DNA of 7,549 nt from an uncultured Eubacteriales bacterium. Lineage in GTDB: Bacteria > Bacillota > Clostridia > Lachnospirales > Anaerotignaceae. Made by a program: the position numbers and the translations under genes. The notes beneath the pieces are model-generated. The model did no database searches and was not told where the DNA came from. It saw only the letters and a list, made by a program, of their open reading frames with translations. Below are positions 5,923 to 7,549 of this stretch, one piece after another. The stretch lies in the NCBI GenBank assembly GCA_900546215.1, contig URCD01000106.1:1-7549 (forward strand), in the 5' to 3' direction. Within the stretch, counting starts at the first letter, position 1. The number at the start of each line of letters is the position of its first letter.

Positions 5923-6165
5923 ATGAGACTTGATAAATATCTTAAGGTATCCAGGATAATAAAGCGCCGCACCATAGCAAATGAGGCGTGTGACGCTGGA
6001 AGGGTAACTGTAAATGGCAAGATTGCCAAGGCCGGAACCGAAGTAAAAATCGGTGATATAATCGAAATAAGATTTGGCAGCAATACCACCAAGGTTGAAG
6101 TGCTGGATATAAGTGAAACTCAAAAAAAGGAAGCGGCGGCTTCTATGTACAAAAGTATTGAATAA
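5923..6165 (+). CDS. rqcP: RqcP, S4-domain RNA-binding ribosome quality-control factor (YabO)
   Basis: The 80-residue protein is almost entirely one S4 RNA-binding domain. It opens with MRLDKYLKVSRIIKRRTIAN, close to Bacillus YabO/RqcP, continues with GRVTVNGKIAKAGTEVKIGDIIEIRFG (27-53), and ends with KKEAAASMYKS. In Bacillus, RqcP acts with RqcH on stalled 50S subunits, helping elongate C-terminal alanine tails that mark incomplete proteins for degradation. The start at ATG 5923 is chosen because GAGGTG precedes it and MRLDK is the conserved N-terminus. It lies between two terminators, hup's upstream and its own downstream. The order rqcP-yabP-yabQ-divIC is the same as in Bacillus. Hsp15-type S4 proteins are the closest alternative, but length and neighbourhood favour RqcP. 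Confidence 0.93.
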   Translation: MRLDKYLKVSRIIKRRTIANEACDAGRVTVNGKIAKAGTEVKIGDIIEIRFGSNTTKVEVLDISETQKKEAAASMYKSIE

Positions 6166-6185
6166 GCTGAGCTAAATGGTAATAT

Positions 6186-6239
6186 ACCCTGCGGATTTTC
6201 TATATATTTATTATATGGGGCCGCGGGGTTTTTCTTTTA
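6186..6239 (+). terminator. Intrinsic terminator after rqcP
   Basis: ACCCTGCGG (6186-6194) pairs with CCGCGGGGT (6221-6229) over nine positions with one T-G wobble. The loop is 26 bases, mostly A/T, and TTTTTCTTTT follows. The long loop makes it weaker than a classical terminator. It lies 20 bases after the rqcP stop. The 3' arm can also pair downstream (6242-6249), giving an alternative fold. Confidence 0.7.
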
Positions 6240-6269
6240 TTAAGCCCCGTTTGAGCAAATACAAAAAAT

Positions 6270-6274
6270 GGAGG
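6270..6274 (+). promoter_or_regulatory. Ribosome binding site of yabP
   Basis: GGAGG ends four bases before ATG 6279 and seven bases before the adjacent ATG 6282. Spacing favours the second ATG, which would drop only the first methionine. Either choice leaves the protein essentially unchanged. Confidence 0.6.
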
Positions 6275-6278
6275 ATAT

Positions 6279-6563
6279 ATGATGAATGGAGAAAATGGGT
6301 ACAGCCGTCATAAAATTATACTTGAAGAAAGAGAGAAGCTTTCTATAACAGGAGTAACAGATGTCATTGCCTTTGACGAAGAAAGCATAACTGCCGATAC
6401 GGATATGGGAGTTATAACTATAAGGGGAGAAGGACTCCATATAAGCAAGCTCAACCTTGACGAAGGGGTGCTTCAGACAGACGGAAATGTGGACAGTATA
6501 GAATATGGAGATGGCAGCTCCTCATCAAGGGGAGGATTTCTGCTTGGCAAAATATTTAAGTAA
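6279..6563 (+). CDS. yabP: Sporulation protein YabP (YabP/YqfC family)
   Basis: YabP is a small soluble sporulation protein of the YabP/YqfC family, needed for spore development in Bacillus; its biochemical role is not known. The recognisable core is LEEREKLSITGVTDVIAFDEESI (15-37), then TDMGVITIRGEGLHISKLNLDEGVLQTDGNVDSIEY (41-76), a beta-rich pattern shared with YqfC. A serine/glycine-rich stretch (GDGSSSSRGG) precedes the tail FLLGKIFK. No signal peptide or membrane segment is visible. The length of 94 residues is typical. The double ATG leaves the exact start open by one codon. It sits immediately before yabQ, 12 bases apart, and after the rqcP terminator. I saw no convincing sporulation-sigma promoter in the leader. 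Confidence 0.9.
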   Translation: MMNGENGYSRHKIILEEREKLSITGVTDVIAFDEESITADTDMGVITIRGEGLHISKLNLDEGVLQTDGNVDSIEYGDGSSSSRGGFLLGKIFK

Positions 6564-6567
6564 GGGG
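6563..6567 (+). promoter_or_regulatory. Ribosome binding site of yabQ (selects a GTG start)
   Basis: AGGGG overlaps the yabP stop codon and ends eight bases before GTG 6576. The ATG at 6568 opens a frame that stops after three codons, so GTG is the only sensible start. Confidence 0.7.
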
Positions 6568-6575
6568 ATGGGACT

Positions 6576-7091
6576 GTGATACTATCCATTAACGAGCAGG
6601 CCAGGCTTTTTACATATGTATTTATTGCAGGGCTGGCTTCCGGCGCCCTTTACGATTTAATAGAGATAATGCGCCTGAATGTAAAGCATAAAAGTTTTTT
6701 CATTTATGTTGAAGATATAATATACTGGCTTGTTGTAATAATGCTGCTGTTTTTGTTTATGCTGGATAAAAATCATGCAGAAATACGGCTGTTTGACATA
6801 GCTGGCTTTTTTGGTGGAATGCTTATTTATAATTTTTTGCTGAGTCCGTTTGTTATTAAGGCATTAATGTTTGTAATAAAGATTATAAAACTTATTATAA
6901 AGCTTCTAGTCGAAATTATAATGACCCCTATTCGTTTAATCTGGCTTGTTATAGGAAAGCCTGTCAGAAAAGCTGAGGATTTCTTAAAAGGATATTTGAA
7001 AAAGGTATTGCATTTAAGTGCTGTTTATGCAAAAATAAATAAAAGAAGGATTGATAATCAGCTGCGTTTTATAAGACGCAAAAAAGAGTAA
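6576..7091 (+). CDS. yabQ: Spore cortex biosynthesis protein YabQ, multi-pass membrane protein
   Basis: YabQ is a membrane protein required for spore cortex formation in Bacillus, where it locates to the membranes around the forespore. This 171-residue version has hydrophobic segments near residues 11-31, 42-63, 72-93 and 95-127. The N-terminal stretch ends in the family-like GLASGALYDLIEIMRL (19-34). A basic tail (KINKRRIDNQLRFIRRKK) follows. It is shorter than the roughly 210 residues of Bacillus YabQ, mainly in the C-terminal part. The start is GTG with AGGGG eight bases upstream. The gene lies between yabP and divIC, 12 and 15 bases away, so the three are probably one transcript. The call rests on topology, the N-terminal motif and gene order more than on a long conserved signature. 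Confidence 0.88.
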   Translation: MILSINEQARLFTYVFIAGLASGALYDLIEIMRLNVKHKSFFIYVEDIIYWLVVIMLLFLFMLDKNHAEIRLFDIAGFFGGMLIYNFLLSPFVIKALMFVIKIIKLIIKLLVEIIMTPIRLIWLVIGKPVRKAEDFLKGYLKKVLHLSAVYAKINKRRIDNQLRFIRRKKE

Positions 7092-7106
7092 AACGGGGGC
7101 TGTACA

Positions 7107-7412
7107 ATGGCAAAAAAGAAAGCCAAGCTAAAGAAAAAAAGATCATCCACGTCAAAGTTTGTGGGTGCTATTCTTGCGGCGTTCAGTATTTTTGTAGTTG
7201 TAAATATTGCAATACAGCTGAATACATATGTTGCGCTTAAGGCACAGAAAGAGGACCTGGAAAGCCAGATAGAGGAAGAAAACCGGAAAAAGGAAGAGTA
7301 TAACAACCAAATGGAATACTATAGTACGGATGAATATATTGAAAAGATTGCCAGAGAACAGCTGGGGCTTGTTATGCCGGACGAAATAGTGTTTAAAGTA
7401 GACAGCAAATAA
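7107..7412 (+). CDS. divIC: Septum formation initiator DivIC (FtsB/DivIC family)
   Basis: DivIC is a single-pass membrane component of the divisome that works with FtsL and DivIB. The layout is typical: a basic cytoplasmic N-terminus (KKKAKLKKKR), one transmembrane helix around residues 17-38, a coiled coil around 41-70 rich in Glu/Gln/Lys, and the conserved end YYSTDEYIEKIAREQLGLVMPDEIVF (71-96). The length of 101 residues fits the family. GGGGG seven bases upstream supports the ATG at 7107. It is the last gene of yabP-yabQ-divIC, as in Bacillus. FtsL shares the shape, but the REQLGLVMPDE ending and gene order favour DivIC. No strong terminator follows; the next element is a tRNA promoter 27 bases later. 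Confidence 0.95.
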   Translation: MAKKKAKLKKKRSSTSKFVGAILAAFSIFVVVNIAIQLNTYVALKAQKEDLESQIEEENRKKEEYNNQMEYYSTDEYIEKIAREQLGLVMPDEIVFKVDSK

Positions 7413-7438
7413 TTTTTTAAAATATGGGAAAATTTTTG

Positions 7439-7467
7439 TTGACATATGTTAAATTTATGTGTATAAT
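7439..7467 (+). promoter_or_regulatory. Perfect-consensus sigma-A promoter of the tRNA-Met gene
   Basis: TTGACA (7439-7444), a 17-base spacer, and TATAAT (7462-7467) match the consensus at every position. The predicted start is near 7474, leaving a leader of about 14 bases before the tRNA. Such a strong promoter is expected for stable RNA. Confidence 0.92.
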
Positions 7468-7487
7468 AACACTCGTGTCAGTGATTT

Positions 7488-7549
7488 GGCGGAGTAGCTC
7501 AGTTGGCTAGAGCACACGGTTCATACCCGTGGTGTCGAGGGTTCGAATC
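7488..7549 (+). tRNA. tRNA-Met (CAT anticodon), elongator type, cut at the right edge
   Basis: The first 62 bases fold as a tRNA. The acceptor 5' strand is GGCGGAG (7488-7494), the D-stem GCTC/GAGC (7497-7500, 7510-7513), and the anticodon stem CACGG/CCGTG (7515-7519, 7527-7531) with loop TTCATAC. The anticodon CAT is at 7522-7524. The variable loop is GTGTC, and the T-arm begins GAGGG TTCGAAT. The 3' T-stem, acceptor strand and tail are outside the window. Initiator tRNA lacks G1 and has three G-C pairs ending the anticodon stem, so this is an elongator; a lysidine-modified tRNA-Ile2 also reads CAT but normally differs in the stems. A Met tRNA also lies near divIC in Bacillus. Confidence 0.93.

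Noticed and set aside
6232..6272. Sporulation sigma-E promoter before yabP (AATACAAA at 6258-6265)
   Set aside because: No matching -35 lies 14-15 bases upstream, and the start would fall in the yabP Shine-Dalgarno.
7410..7438. Terminator after divIC
   Set aside because: The T- and A-runs can pair only through A-T pairs with no GC-rich stem, so an intrinsic terminator is not supported.
1..7549. Mobile elements, CRISPR arrays, phage genes or a novel defence system
   Set aside because: Every substantial open frame belongs to a recognised housekeeping, redox or sporulation family, and I saw no repeat arrays, transposase motifs or terminal inverted repeats.

Overview
The window is AT-rich DNA that looks like the chromosome of an anaerobic, spore-forming member of the Clostridia. 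The evidence is the run mazG-hup-rqcP-yabP-yabQ-divIC-tRNA(Met), which parallels the yabN-yabO-yabP-yabQ-divIC region of Bacillus. Purine-rich Shine-Dalgarno sites, frequent GTG starts, and an NfnAB-type flavoprotein pair typical of ferredoxin- and NADPH-based anaerobic metabolism point the same way. I cannot name a genus from the sequence.

Left part, minus strand (1-2102): a polyphosphate operon. A short exopolyphosphatase of the Ppx/GppA family (1215-2102) overlaps by 19 bases the GTG start of polyphosphate kinase ppk1, which runs off the left edge after 411 codons. The 78 bases upstream of ppx hold a -10-like box with no good -35. They also hold a set of hexamers at 11-base steps that partly resemble a PhoP box, so phosphate control is possible but unproven.

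Middle, minus strand (2181-4495): nfnA and nfnB, 13 bases apart and ending at a strong intrinsic terminator. They encode the two subunits of the NADH-dependent reduced ferredoxin:NADP+ oxidoreductase, a soluble electron-bifurcating transhydrogenase. The large subunit resembles the glutamate synthase small subunit, but no glutamate synthase large subunit is present here. The divergent 239-base spacer before nfnA is the most interesting non-coding part. It carries a close sigma-54 -24/-12 match overlapping a plausible sigma-A promoter, a 25-base imperfect dyad about 75 bases upstream of the expected start site, and a perfect 10-base-arm inverted repeat in the leader.

Right part, plus strand (4735-7412): mazG (nucleotide pyrophosphohydrolase), hup (HU nucleoid protein), rqcP (S4-domain ribosome quality-control factor), yabP and yabQ (sporulation), and divIC (septum formation). 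Intrinsic terminators after hup and after rqcP divide the cluster into expression steps. After divIC a perfect-consensus sigma-A promoter drives an elongator tRNA-Met gene cut by the right edge.

All genes belong to known families, and I found no undescribed protein system, phage, insertion sequence or CRISPR array. The observations worth following are regulatory: the nfnAB promoter region and the ppx-ppk1 upstream region.
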